Of a stretch of 48,700 nt of DNA, positions 7,735-16,299 are shown piece by piece (the stretch's first letter is position 1; every line of letters begins with the position of its first letter). Origin of the DNA: Bacillus sp. ISL-37 (GTDB lineage Bacteria > Bacillota > Bacilli > Bacillales > Cytobacillaceae); contig NZ_JAGGQL010000053.1 in NCBI RefSeq assembly GCF_018613315.1, forward strand, positions 1-48,700, given 5' to 3'. The position numbers were made by a program, and so were the translations under genes. The notes under the pieces were generated by a model. That model saw nothing but the letters and a program-made list of their open reading frames with translations. It did no database searches and was not told where the DNA came from.

Positions 7735-8754
7735 ATGAAAAAAACTGCATTTATTTTATCTATCTTTATGGTCATCGCTGTATTTCTAAGCGGCTGTGCC
7801 CAGGAACGTGCCGATCAAAAGAAGAACGAAGAACAGCTTCAAGTTTATACCACTGTTTATCCTCTCCAGTTTTTCGCACAGCAAATTGGCGGTGAATATG
7901 TAAACGTTGAAACCATTTATCCACCGGGAGCGGATGAGCATACTTTTGAACCTTCCCAAAAAGATATGATGGCACTGGCAGACTCAGACTTATTTTTCTA
8001 TATCGGGCTTGGCCTTGAAGGATTTGTTGATAAGGCTAACAAAACATTGAAAAACGAAGATGTGAAAATGGTGCCGGTTGGTGAATCTTTGCATCTGGAT
8101 GAGGCTGCCCATGAAGATGAGGTTCACACTGAGGATAGCTCGACTGAGGAAGGTCATGATGAAAAAACTCATGACGAAGAAGAACATGCTGATGAAGAGC
8201 ATTCAGAAGAGGATGGGCACAATCACGGAGATTTTGACCCTCACGTCTGGCTTGATCCGATTTACGCAAACGAGCTGGCACTCGCAATCAAAGAACAATT
8301 ATCAGAACAGATGCCTGAACATAAAGATACTTTCGAACAGAATTACACAGAGCTGACTGCGCAATTAAAGGATCTTGACAAGGAATTCTCAAAGGTTATT
8401 GGTTCAGCCAAACGCAAGGAAATCCTTGTATCACACTCTGCCTTTAGTTATTGGGAGGAGCGTTACGGAATCCAGCAAATCAGTATTTCTGGCCAATCAA
8501 CTACTAATGAGCCATCTCAAAAAGAGCTTCAAAAGTTGATTACCCACGCCAAAGATGAAAAAATCAAATATGTTTTGAACGAACAAAATTTCAACTCCAA
8601 GCTGGCAAAAATGGTCCAGGAAGAAATCGGTGCAAAATCGCTGACTCTTCACAACCTTTCCGTATTGACCGATGATGATCTTAAAAATAATGAAACCTAC
8701 TTCACGTTAATGGATAAAAATATCGCTACCCTTGGAAAAGCGTTGAATGAATAA
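7735..8754 (+). CDS. znuA: Zinc ABC transporter substrate-binding lipoprotein (ZnuA/AdcA-like)
   Basis: Cluster A-I metal-binding lipoprotein of 339 residues. Signal peptide with lipobox LSGC (Cys near residue 21). The first zinc-ligand region YPPGADEHTFEPS follows, then a His/Asp/Glu-rich loop at about 123-165, typical of zinc rather than manganese binders, then DPHVWLDP and a C-terminal half with SHSAFSYW. No C-terminal ZinT-like domain, so it is ZnuA-like rather than full-length AdcA. No permease or ATPase gene lies next to it; it must share a transporter encoded elsewhere. AGGAGG is about 7 nt upstream. The Zur-like box supports induction by zinc starvation. Confidence 0.9.
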   Translation: MKKTAFILSIFMVIAVFLSGCAQERADQKKNEEQLQVYTTVYPLQFFAQQIGGEYVNVETIYPPGADEHTFEPSQKDMMALADSDLFFYIGLGLEGFVDKANKTLKNEDVKMVPVGESLHLDEAAHEDEVHTEDSSTEEGHDEKTHDEEEHADEEHSEEDGHNHGDFDPHVWLDPIYANELALAIKEQLSEQMPEHKDTFEQNYTELTAQLKDLDKEFSKVIGSAKRKEILVSHSAFSYWEERYGIQQISISGQSTTNEPSQKELQKLITHAKDEKIKYVLNEQNFNSKLAKMVQEEIGAKSLTLHNLSVLTDDDLKNNETYFTLMDKNIATLGKALNE

Positions 8755-8763
8755 TAATTGGTT

Positions 8764-8784
8764 GCCTCCTTATTTGCGGGAGGC
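8764..8784 (+). terminator. Terminator of the zinc lipoprotein gene
   Basis: GCCTCC and GGAGGC flank a 9-nt loop and are followed by seven T. Confidence 0.88.
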
Positions 8785-8872
8785 TTTTTTTATTGCCTCG
8801 AAATTTGAGCACATAATATCTATTAAATTGAAAATAATATTGGGAGTTATATTACGGAAAGGAAGTTAAATA

Positions 8873-10234
8873 ATGGATGATGTTTTGATTGCCCGCTCTC
8901 TATTCGGCACAACAATGGGTTTCCATATTATCAATGCCACCATCGGGGTTGGATTGCCATTGATGATTCTGGCGGCAGAACTTCTCTACCAGAAAACCAA
9001 CGATAGTGATTATGCCGTTATGGCTAAAAGATGGACAAAAGCATTTGCGGTGACATTAGGTGTCGGCATCCCAACCGGAACGATTGCAGGAGTCCAGCTC
9101 TCTCTTCTATGGCCAGGATTCATGGAAGTTGTCGGCAGAGTAATGGCTCTGCCATTTCAGATTGAGATTTATGCTTTTTTTATCGAGGCTTTATTCATGT
9201 CTATCTATGTTTACGCAGCTGACAGGATCTCACCTTGGATGAGGATTGCCAGTCTAACCCTTGTGGCTCTCGGCGCTCTTGCTTCAGCTGTGCTGATTAC
9301 GAATGTTCACGCATTCCAGGGTACACCAAGAGGGTTCCGTGTGGAAAACGGTGAATTAGTGGACATTGACCCATGGGCTGCCTTTTGGAATCCAAGCTTT
9401 GTCGTAACAGGCGGGCATGTTGTCGTCACGGCCTATATGACCGGCGCATTCATCATCGCCACTGTAGCTGCCTATAAAATGTTGAGAAGTGATTTTGGTT
9501 CAAGAGTGTACAAATTCCACCAGAAGGCCCTTATGGCCAGCTTGATCATAGGCGGGATATTCTCCATCCTGACAGCCGTCAATGGTCATTCTGCCGCCCA
9601 ATACCTTCATGAATACCAGCCTGAAAAATTGGCAGGTGCTGAAGGGCTTTTTGAGACACAGAAATATGCGCCTCTTGCTATTGGCGGATTCACCGACCGG
9701 GAGACGGAATCGGTCAAATGGGGAATCGAGATACCATGGGCATTAAGCTTCCTTGCGGGCAATTCATTTGACACCGAAGTCAAAGGACTGAATGATTTCC
9801 CTGAAGAACATTGGCCGCCGCTGTTTATCCATACACTATTTAATGCAATGGTCGGTGTCGGGATGCTGTTGATCACTCTCTCTATGATTGCCTTTGTCTG
9901 GAACAAAATTTTAAAGAAAGAAAAGTTCCCGAAATTCCTGATGTGGCTTTTTGTCGCTACAGGCCCTCTAGCCATGCTCGGAATCGAATTCGGCTGGGTT
10001 TTTGCGTGTACCGGCAGGCAGCCTTGGGTAATCTACCATGTCCTTTCAACGGAGGACGCTGCAACCACCGCTTCAAACCTGGGTATTTTATTTATCCTGT
10101 TTGCCGGGGTTTATGTTTTACTCGGGGTGATGGAAATCATCGTACTTCGTTACTTCTTCCGTAAAAATACGGTTTTAGATGATTTAAACAGGGCACAGCA
10201 AAAAGAAATCCCTTTGTATGGTTCCAACTCATGA
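8873..10234 (+). CDS. ythA: Cytochrome bd-type quinol oxidase subunit I (YthA)
   Basis: Main haem-carrying subunit of a bd-type terminal oxidase, 453 residues, multi-spanning membrane protein. The N-terminal GTTMGFHIINATIG carries the conserved haem-ligand His at residue 18; a second His lies in VTGGHVVVTAYM (near 183). The C-terminal GRQPWVIY block is diagnostic for CydA. The Q-loop region is short, as in the cyanide-insensitive (CIO) subclass and B. subtilis YthA. It oxidises menaquinol and reduces oxygen to water. Co-transcribed with ythB 14 bp downstream. No CydDC assembly genes are nearby. Confidence 0.93.
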   Translation: MDDVLIARSLFGTTMGFHIINATIGVGLPLMILAAELLYQKTNDSDYAVMAKRWTKAFAVTLGVGIPTGTIAGVQLSLLWPGFMEVVGRVMALPFQIEIYAFFIEALFMSIYVYAADRISPWMRIASLTLVALGALASAVLITNVHAFQGTPRGFRVENGELVDIDPWAAFWNPSFVVTGGHVVVTAYMTGAFIIATVAAYKMLRSDFGSRVYKFHQKALMASLIIGGIFSILTAVNGHSAAQYLHEYQPEKLAGAEGLFETQKYAPLAIGGFTDRETESVKWGIEIPWALSFLAGNSFDTEVKGLNDFPEEHWPPLFIHTLFNAMVGVGMLLITLSMIAFVWNKILKKEKFPKFLMWLFVATGPLAMLGIEFGWVFACTGRQPWVIYHVLSTEDAATTASNLGILFILFAGVYVLLGVMEIIVLRYFFRKNTVLDDLNRAQQKEIPLYGSNS

Positions 10235-10248
10235 AAGGATGATCCATT

Positions 10249-11298
10249 TTGACTGACGCGCTAACTGCCATCACCGTACTGTGGGGCTTCGTCTTTATCT
10301 ATGCTGTTATGGCAACGATGGACTTCGGAGCAGGGTTCTGGTCGATGGTCTATATAAATAAAACAAAAACAAAGGCAACGAATATTGCCAACCGCTATCT
10401 GTCGCCGACATGGGAGGTCACGAATACATTTATCGTGGCGCTGGTTGTCGCGGTTTACAGCATGTTCCCTAGAGCTGCTTACACTTTGGGAACCGTATTG
10501 CTGATTCCCGGCAGTATGATTTTACTGCTATTGTCATTGCGAAGTGCTTTCCTCGTTTTTTCGAATATTGCGGAGGATTATCGGAAGGTGCTGACTTATA
10601 TTTCTGGAATTAGCGGAATTCTGATTCCAGGCTTGCTAATCAGCGTCCTGCCGATCACCCATGGCGGTTTTGTAGAGTTTACGGCTAGCGCACAGAATTT
10701 GGATTTGGGCAAATTGTTCACAAGTCCAAATGTCTACGCTTTTATTGGTTTCGCTGTTGCCAGTACACTTTTCCTGTCATCCCTGCTGCTAGCCGATTAT
10801 TCCAAAGCATCCGATGAACTTCAGGCTTATCACGTATATAGACGGGATGCATTAATTATGGGGCCGATTTCGTTAATCATGGCTTTTGCGATCATGCTGA
10901 CATTAAGAAATGAGGCAGCATGGATTTACGATAAAATGATGGATGACCTCTCCATTCTGATTCTTTCGGTTATATTATTTTTGATCGGAGGTCTGGCACT
11001 TATCCTTCCATCGGTAAATAATAAATCACTCAGAGGAATTCCAAGGCTTGCAGTCATCTTGATCACATTTCAATACCTGGCTGCAAGCTATGTTTACGGA
11101 AAGGCTCATCTGCCTTACATCGTATATCCAGAAGTAACAATCCAATCCGCTTTTACAGACCCCAACTCATTCCGGGCTGTTTTCACGACATACATTGTCG
11201 GATTTTTAATCCTTTTTCCCGGCTTTATTTATTTTTGGAGTCTGTTCATGCAAGATAAACGGTACTTGCGGCAGAAAAAAACGAAAGAACAAACTTAA
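10249..11298 (+). CDS. ythB: Cytochrome bd-type quinol oxidase subunit II (YthB)
   Basis: Second subunit of the bd oxidase, 349 residues, with about eight or nine hydrophobic segments. The N-terminal ATMDFGAGFWSMVY resembles the DFGxG segment found in CydB proteins. The sequence is less conserved than subunit I, as usual. It begins with TTG, with AAAGGATG about 9 nt upstream. It follows ythA closely, so the two form an operon. The protein stabilises subunit I in the membrane; haem ligands are not expected in it. Confidence 0.9.
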   Translation: MTDALTAITVLWGFVFIYAVMATMDFGAGFWSMVYINKTKTKATNIANRYLSPTWEVTNTFIVALVVAVYSMFPRAAYTLGTVLLIPGSMILLLLSLRSAFLVFSNIAEDYRKVLTYISGISGILIPGLLISVLPITHGGFVEFTASAQNLDLGKLFTSPNVYAFIGFAVASTLFLSSLLLADYSKASDELQAYHVYRRDALIMGPISLIMAFAIMLTLRNEAAWIYDKMMDDLSILILSVILFLIGGLALILPSVNNKSLRGIPRLAVILITFQYLAASYVYGKAHLPYIVYPEVTIQSAFTDPNSFRAVFTTYIVGFLILFPGFIYFWSLFMQDKRYLRQKKTKEQT

Positions 11299-11381
11299 AG
11301 CTTCCTGAATTTAGCGGGAATTGCCTCCGCCAGTTCGCCGCATGCTAAGGTTGTATCAAACCAAAAAGGAGTGGTACACCG

Positions 11382-11537
11382 ATGGCAAAAGATGTATTAT
11401 GTGAAGTTAATAACTGCCAGTACTGGAAAGACGGGAATCTTTGCAGTGCCGATCAAATATATGTTGTCAGCCATGTCGGCGAAACAGCCGATAACAGCAG
11501 GGAAACAGATTGCAAAACATTTGAGGCGTTGAGTTAA
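11382..11537 (+). CDS. DUF1540 domain small protein
   Basis: A 51-residue peptide: MAKDVLCEVNNCQYWKDGNLCSADQI, then a short linker and ETDCKTFE. The C-x4-C-x8-C spacing plus a later Cys matches the DUF1540 metal-binding-like domain, widespread in Firmicutes, function unknown. AAAAGGAGTGG precedes the ATG by about 8 nt. It is separate from ythB by 83 bp and ends just before a strong hairpin. Confidence 0.82.
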   Translation: MAKDVLCEVNNCQYWKDGNLCSADQIYVVSHVGETADNSRETDCKTFEALS

Positions 11538-11542
11538 TGAAT

Positions 11543-11565
11543 AAGACCGGGGCAGTCCCGGTCTT
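11543..11565. terminator. Terminator between the DUF1540 gene and the CPBP protease gene
   Basis: AAGACCGGG, loop GCAGT and CCCGGTCTT form a perfect 9-bp stem followed by TTT on the plus strand. The convergent CPBP gene ends 6 bp away, so it may serve both. Confidence 0.88.
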
Positions 11566-11571
11566 TTATAT

Positions 11572-12210
11572 TTACCGTATGATAAACCAATACACACAGA
11601 TGATTCCTAAGTCACTCAGAACATGGCCGAAGATTGCGGCTGTTATCGTCCCTGTTTTCTCTCTTATATAACCCCAAAATATGCCCGCAATGAAAACAGG
11701 CACAGCTGCAATAATGCCATAAAAACCGTCGAAAATCGGAATCACCGAGAGCAAATGGTACAAAGTATAAAAAGCTGCCGTCATTAACACCGCATACTTC
11801 GCTGACCCTTCCATTCTCAGCTTCTCATAGATATGCCCTCTCCAGTAAACTTCCTCCAGAATCGGATTAGCCACCAGCAGGACCAGCACGAGCCATATCT
11901 CACCGCGTCCAGAAAAACCCCATTCCCAAAGCAGAGCCCTTAATTGATCGATATCCATAAGATACATATGCAGCCAGTTTATCCCCCCATAAATGAATAG
12001 GAAAAAGAGCAGCCCGCTCCCAAATCCCAACATAACAGCCTTGCTTGTCACTTTGAATCTTTCCCTTTGAATTCCACGTCCAAGCAACGGGACTGCAAGA
12101 AGCCAGCTATAAAAGAGTATAAAGGTAGCTATGACGCTCTCCAGCACTTGCAGACCGATGAAAATCATGAACGCAGGCCCAAGCAAAAGTAAAAGTCTCT
12201 TCATATCCAC
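11572..12210 (-). CDS. CPBP (CAAX/Abi-like) intramembrane metalloprotease
   Basis: Integral membrane protein of about 212 residues with six or more hydrophobic segments. It carries the CPBP motif set: EExxxR in LEEVYWRGHIYE (residues 119-124), FxxxH-type FYTLYHLL (about 146-151) and HxxxD in GHVLSDLG (about 195). Relatives act in prenyl-protein processing, bacteriocin immunity or signal-peptide cleavage; the substrate here is unknown. The frame starts with GTG at 12210, directly after the stop codon of the upstream hydrolase gene; an ATG two codons later (12204) is equally possible. The two genes are clearly co-transcribed and probably coupled. Confidence 0.85.
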   Translation of the reverse strand: MDMKRLLLLLGPAFMIFIGLQVLESVIATFILFYSWLLAVPLLGRGIQRERFKVTSKAVMLGFGSGLLFFLFIYGGINWLHMYLMDIDQLRALLWEWGFSGRGEIWLVLVLLVANPILEEVYWRGHIYEKLRMEGSAKYAVLMTAAFYTLYHLLSVIPIFDGFYGIIAAVPVFIAGIFWGYIREKTGTITAAIFGHVLSDLGIICVYWFIIR

Positions 12211-13011
12211 CTACACCAGTCCTGCTTGCTTCTCTTTATTATCATTGAGCGGCTTTAAAAAAGCGTCGACAATCGCATTGAATTCATGATGTGACCTTGG
12301 TGGCAGCTGATGGGTGCCACTCTTTATATACACCACTTGGGTTTGGGGAGCATTTTTTTGAAAAGGAATGCGGTAGCGGTGCATCGGCTTTTCCAGTGAA
12401 CCGTATATCAGAAGGATAGGCATATCCAGCTTATGAAGCTGACTGGTGGAATCATAATGCAGCCCAGATTGGATATACTCATACGAACGCTGAGCATCTG
12501 ATCGCCTGGCTAACTCAAAGATTTCTTTTTCATCCTCAGATTCCCACTTATGAAACTTTGCCTGCCATTTTGCAGCAAGAGACACTTGACCGAATTTAAC
12601 CATCAGCTGCACTAACTTAATTACAAGCTTTGGGATAAAGGTATCAATCTTTGAAAAACCGCCAGATAAGATTAACGCAGATGAGCGTTCAGGATACCTC
12701 AGTGCAAATTCCTGGGCAACCAATCCTCCATGGGAATATCCGCATAGCACAGCTTTGTGAATACCTATTTCGTCCAGCAACATTTTTAGATCATCCGCAA
12801 GTCCCTCTATGCTTAAAGATTTATTTCCCTTCGAACTGCGCCCATGCCCGGCAATGTCGTAAAAGATGGTCTTACAGCGATCGGAGAGTGCCTCTTGATA
12901 CTTAAAAACATTGTGTCCCATCACAAAAGGATGAATGAACACAACAGGCAGCCCATCACCTTTTATTTGATAGTAAAGTGAGAGAGAGTCATCGATTTTG
13001 GCATATGGCAT
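12211..13011 (-). CDS. Alpha/beta hydrolase
   Basis: A 266-residue soluble alpha/beta hydrolase. The oxyanion-type HPFV loop is at about 27-30, the nucleophile elbow GYSHGG puts the Ser at 93, the acid is probably the Asp in the segment after LLIYGSLE, and the base a His in KSGTHQLPP. Closest in look to the esterase/lactonase/haloperoxidase-like group; substrate unknown. AAAGGGG is about 9 nt before the ATG. It is the first gene of a two-gene operon with the CPBP protease, abutting it without a gap. Confidence 0.82.
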   Translation of the reverse strand: MPYAKIDDSLSLYYQIKGDGLPVVFIHPFVMGHNVFKYQEALSDRCKTIFYDIAGHGRSSKGNKSLSIEGLADDLKMLLDEIGIHKAVLCGYSHGGLVAQEFALRYPERSSALILSGGFSKIDTFIPKLVIKLVQLMVKFGQVSLAAKWQAKFHKWESEDEKEIFELARRSDAQRSYEYIQSGLHYDSTSQLHKLDMPILLIYGSLEKPMHRYRIPFQKNAPQTQVVYIKSGTHQLPPRSHHEFNAIVDAFLKPLNDNKEKQAGLV

Positions 13012-13100
13012 AAATAGTTCAACCCCTTTATGCTTGCCTTTACCCGAATTTAAGGCACGGTAAGTAACTTTTATTATTGGCCTTTTTAAAAGTATGAGTT

Positions 13101-13586
13101 TTAGACATTCTCTCGTCTCTTCAACTCTTCCAGCTCGTGGATGAATAGGTCTGGATCAAGCCGTTCAAATAATGGTTCTACATGATTTAGGCCAATTGAT
13201 TTCACTTCTATAGGGACCCAGCTGTGTTCCGCTATTTGCAGCATGCTTTTAACCTTTTCGCTTGAAAAAGGAAGGAATGGCGACAGGATATTGGCTAGGT
13301 TCGCAATGATATATATGCTATCCGCCAGCGTCTGCTTGCATGCTTCAGGATTTTCGTGCACCTGCTTCCATGGTTGTTGTTCATCGAAGTATTTGTTTGC
13401 ATATCTCACTAATTCAAACACTTTTTCCAGTGCTTTTTTAAAGCCGGCGTTTTCGTTATTCCTTCCCGTTTCTACATAAAGCAAATCTACTCTGTTCACT
13501 ATTTCTTTGTTAATCTCTTTTTCAGGAAGAACGCCACCAAATGACTTTTGAGTTTTCAACCAATTCAAAGGATACTTTTTGTCCAT
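13101..13586 (-). pseudogene. Orphan C-terminal fragment of methionyl-tRNA synthetase
   Basis: A 161-residue frame that matches only the helical anticodon-binding domain of class I MetRS: FKKALEKVFELVRYANKYFDEQQPWK, a helix with ANILSPFLPFSSEKVKSML and a terminal EPLFERLD block. The catalytic Rossmann domain with HIGH and KMSKS is absent, and a stop codon lies two codons upstream of the first ATG. No Shine-Dalgarno is evident. Most likely a decayed remnant of a second metS copy. A stand-alone RNA-binding protein cannot be excluded. It lies downstream of the ECF anti-sigma gene. Confidence 0.72.
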
Positions 13587-13679
13587 GTTTTAGAAATCTG
13601 AATCCATCAGGAAACCTTTCAGAATCAAGTAAAATAGAACTGAAATCAAGAAAAAAATCGCTGATTGGTGAGTGTACTA

Positions 13680-14585
13680 TTATAAAGTGCTTTTCGGCTT
13701 CTTGATTGATATTTTTTTTAATATGTTCCTTCCAGCTAACAACGCAAAATATAAAGGAATTGTGACAAGTAATATTACATAAAGGTCTCGTCCAGCAAGG
13801 TAAGTGGCAGAGTGAAGACCTTTTATAAGTAAGTGAGCAAACAGGTACGAGATAGGCAATAGAATCGTTTTTTCTTGTCCATTTCTTATTTTTTCGTTCT
13901 TACGGAATATGACCAATCCAATTCCACAAATAAGTAAAAATCCTATAGCAAACAATACATAGTAACTTAAAAGAAGCCGAGGTAACGTCATGACAGAACC
14001 ATCCGTTATTGGATCTCCATAAATTAAAGTATTTTCAATTCCATCGGTATTGTAATAGTAGATCGAAGCGACCGTTTCCCCATTCGGGTTTAAGACCGTA
14101 TTTTCCAGGTTGTTTTTGTTTATTTTCTGTTGCCAAATCGTTTCCCATGTAGTTATATCATAGACATAACCTGAATTGTCTGCTGCTGGATATTGATTTA
14201 CATTATATCCAGAGACTTCTTCACTAAAATTCAAAAGTACAGTTCCGTCATCCTTTTCAATAACTGAAACCGCATTTTCATTATAAGAGATGTATGCTGG
14301 GGTTGTCAGATAAGCGATTGTAACCACTGCAAAAACCAATGTTACCATGACTGAAAGAATAATCGTTTGCAGCTTTTTCTTTCGCAATGTATTTTGTATG
14401 TTTCTTAAGGGAGCTATATCGGTATCTACTGGCGGTTCTTCAAAAGTCCTCATTTCTTCAAGTCGTTTTTTACAGTTTTCACAAGAAGCTATATGTTCTT
14501 CAACTAGATCTCTAGTATCTTGACTTGCCATATCCTCGACATATAACGGCAGTATATCCCTAATCATATTACAGCTAATTTTCAT
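13680..14585 (-). CDS. Anti-sigma factor with N-terminal zinc finger (zf-HC2)
   Basis: A 301-residue membrane protein. The first about 40 residues form a putative zf-HC2/ZAS domain: CNMIRDILPLYVEDMASQ, then HIASCENCKKRL giving the H-x3-C-x2-C zinc motif. A membrane helix follows at about 75-95 (TIILSVMVTLVFAVVTIAYL), then an extracellular region of some 100 residues, and two or three more hydrophobic segments near the C-terminus. It should bind and inhibit the cognate ECF sigma factor and sense an envelope signal. The start overlaps the sigma gene by 4 bp. Confidence 0.85.
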   Translation of the reverse strand: MKISCNMIRDILPLYVEDMASQDTRDLVEEHIASCENCKKRLEEMRTFEEPPVDTDIAPLRNIQNTLRKKKLQTIILSVMVTLVFAVVTIAYLTTPAYISYNENAVSVIEKDDGTVLLNFSEEVSGYNVNQYPAADNSGYVYDITTWETIWQQKINKNNLENTVLNPNGETVASIYYYNTDGIENTLIYGDPITDGSVMTLPRLLLSYYVLFAIGFLLICGIGLVIFRKNEKIRNGQEKTILLPISYLFAHLLIKGLHSATYLAGRDLYVILLVTIPLYFALLAGRNILKKISIKKPKSTL

Positions 14586-15070
14586 CGATAATCCTCCGAT
14601 CGCGCTTTAATTTTTTCTCTAGCACGGTGATAAGTAACACAAGCCCAGTTTTCACTTTTTCCAAACAATTTGCCAATTTGCTTAAATGACAGTTCTCCAA
14701 ATGCACGGAGAGTAAAGACCTTTTTGTATGGCTCTTTCAAATTCTGGATAACTTCATGTACCTTCATAGACGCTTCTGAAATGGCTATTTCTTGTTCTAC
14801 ATTGTCTCCACTAGCTGATTCTGGAACCGACTCAAGATCCACCAAGCTTTTATTCTTACGCAAATAAGAGTAATAACTGTTTTTGGCAATTTGGCATAAC
14901 CAAACACGGATATCACTATTCCCTCTGAAACTGTCTAGCGATGTTAATGCCTTCATAAAAGTTTCCGAAGTGATATCTTCAGCGATATGCTTATCGCCAG
15001 ACAAACTATACACATATAAAAATACATCTTTAAAGTATGTATTATAAATATCCTCAAGCTGTGTCACCAT
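14582..15070 (-). CDS. ECF-type RNA polymerase sigma factor
   Basis: A 162-residue sigma-70 family protein with only regions 2 and 4. Region 2 includes YNTYFKDVFLYVYSLSGD and AEDITSETFMKALTSLDSFRG; region 4 includes LKEPYKKVFTLRAFGELSFKQIG with a helix-turn-helix toward residue 150. This is the ECF architecture. The downstream overlapping gene codes a zf-HC2 anti-sigma factor. AAGGAGGTGAG is 3-6 nt before the ATG. A plausible ECF-type promoter lies directly upstream (15090-15115), so the pair is probably autoregulated. The regulon and the signal are unknown. Confidence 0.9.
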   Translation of the reverse strand: MVTQLEDIYNTYFKDVFLYVYSLSGDKHIAEDITSETFMKALTSLDSFRGNSDIRVWLCQIAKNSYYSYLRKNKSLVDLESVPESASGDNVEQEIAISEASMKVHEVIQNLKEPYKKVFTLRAFGELSFKQIGKLFGKSENWACVTYHRAREKIKARSEDYR

Positions 15071-15089
15071 CTCACCTCCTTACATATAA

Positions 15090-15115
15090 GACGCGATAAA
15101 CTCAAATATCTTACA
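15090..15115 (-). promoter_or_regulatory. Candidate ECF autoregulatory promoter
   Basis: On the minus strand TGTAAG (15115-15110) is followed after 16 bp by CGTC (15093-15090), the -10 core used by many Bacillus ECF sigma factors, about 20 bp before the sigma gene start. The -35 departs from the usual AAC core. Confidence 0.5.
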
Positions 15116-15221
15116 ATAATATAAGAAAAACCGTACAAAATACTAACGGGTTTACTTGTGAGGTGCAAACGTTAAATCACAGTGCTAATCGCAAGGCAAA
15201 TAGCAGTATATTTCACGGGCA

Positions 15222-15257
15222 AAAAGGCTCAGAGTTATTTTCTACTCTAAGCCTTTT
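15222..15257. terminator. Terminator-like hairpin, no certain parent gene
   Basis: AGGCTCAGAGT and ACTCTAAGCCT pair with one mismatch around an 8-nt loop. A T run follows on the plus strand and, by symmetry, on the minus strand. It lies between the ECF gene and the small membrane protein gene; no plus-strand gene clearly precedes it. Confidence 0.6.
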
Positions 15258-15341
15258 TGTGTTATGTTATTTAACTAAAGCACCCTTATGTTTAAGTACA
15301 TTTGTTCACAAACTTAGATGTATAACAGGAATGCTGCACTT

Positions 15342-15692
15342 TTAGTTGGAATTAGAAGTGTTCTTTTTTACTCTTGAAATTACAAAATAAGCAACCAGAT
15401 ATATTAGGCACAAAAAGAGAAATACTATTAAAACTGAAAGTAAGAACTTATCTTGATGCCATACTGTTCCACAACATCTTATTCCATAAAAATAAGGTAA
15501 AGGCGGATCAATGTTAACTACTGTCAGCTCCACAAACCCTATTGGGAAACCTATAAACATAGGGAAACTCTCTTTTAACTCGTCATATGTTTTGATCATT
15601 TTTCCGTCAAAAAAAGCGGTAGAATAAACAAAAATGCACGATATAAGAAACATCAATGGTAGAACTACAAACTTTTTTAAAAAGGGTCGCAT
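15342..15692 (-). CDS. Hypothetical membrane protein
   Basis: A 116-residue protein not assigned to a family. There is one hydrophobic segment at about 8-28 (VVLPLMFLISCIFVYSTAFF) and a second at about 85-108 (LLSVLIVFLFLCLIYLVAYF). The roughly 55 residues between are probably extracellular and contain a Cys-Cys pair (YGIRCCGT). The tail is basic and polar. Base composition is AT-rich like its neighbours, suggesting acquired DNA. Translation signals are modest, with GGTGA about 10 nt before the ATG. Confidence 0.55.
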   Translation of the reverse strand: MRPFLKKFVVLPLMFLISCIFVYSTAFFDGKMIKTYDELKESFPMFIGFPIGFVELTVVNIDPPLPYFYGIRCCGTVWHQDKFLLSVLIVFLFLCLIYLVAYFVISRVKKNTSNSN

Positions 15693-15787
15693 TTATAAAT
15701 CACCTCAATAAAATCCCTAAAATATCTATGTATGATTATTGTGCAAAACTGCTGCGTTAGTTAGTTACTGCTAAGGAAATAAACACC

Positions 15788-16231
15788 TTAATCCCAAAAA
15801 TTAAAAATTACATCTCCTATTCTATGAGGTTTCCAATATTTTATTTGTGCCAGCTCAGTTCTATTCAAATTATTGTTTTGATCCTCAAATAGCGTTTTGT
15901 GTAGATCCTCAGCTTTCAATACATTGTAAAAACCGCTAAACAGTTCACCTAAAGATGGTTCATCAATAAAATTTATTTGACCAATTCTTACATCAGAAGC
16001 AAAAGCTAAAAGGGGATAATGTTCGTTAAGTAGGATATGAAATGACTTATCTCGTATATTGACTTTAATATCAAAAAAGTTTGTATATTCCCGAGGTTCC
16101 CAAACCTCTAGGATTTTCCCGCCATTGGTCTTAACATAGTTAAAACATAAAGACTTTAACTGTTTTCTATCCATCTTTGGAGGTTCATTGCTGCCTTCAT
16201 AAAAACCTGTAACACCATTAGGAAGTTCCAT
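15788..16231 (-). CDS. Hypothetical protein
   Basis: A soluble 147-residue protein beginning MELPNGVTGFYEGSNEPP and ending KPHRIGDVIFNFWD. No signal peptide or membrane segment. It has the composition of a compact alpha/beta domain with many aromatic residues. I do not recognise the family; it resembles small solitary immunity-like or house-cleaning proteins only in size, which is no evidence of function. It lies 68 bp from the structured 332-bp element. Confidence 0.6.
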   Translation of the reverse strand: MELPNGVTGFYEGSNEPPKMDRKQLKSLCFNYVKTNGGKILEVWEPREYTNFFDIKVNIRDKSFHILLNEHYPLLAFASDVRIGQINFIDEPSLGELFSGFYNVLKAEDLHKTLFEDQNNNLNRTELAQIKYWKPHRIGDVIFNFWD

Positions 16232-16299
16232 ATATGCCCCTTCAAGATTAAATTTTGTATCTCCTTGTTCAACTCCCTCAGTTTAATACGGTTTACTCA

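Noticed and set aside
15268-15335. Possible short dispersed repeat (ACTAAAGCACCC region)
   Set aside because: It recalls sequence I have seen in other Bacillaceae, but there is only one clear copy here; ACAGGAATGCT at 18054 shares just 11 bases.
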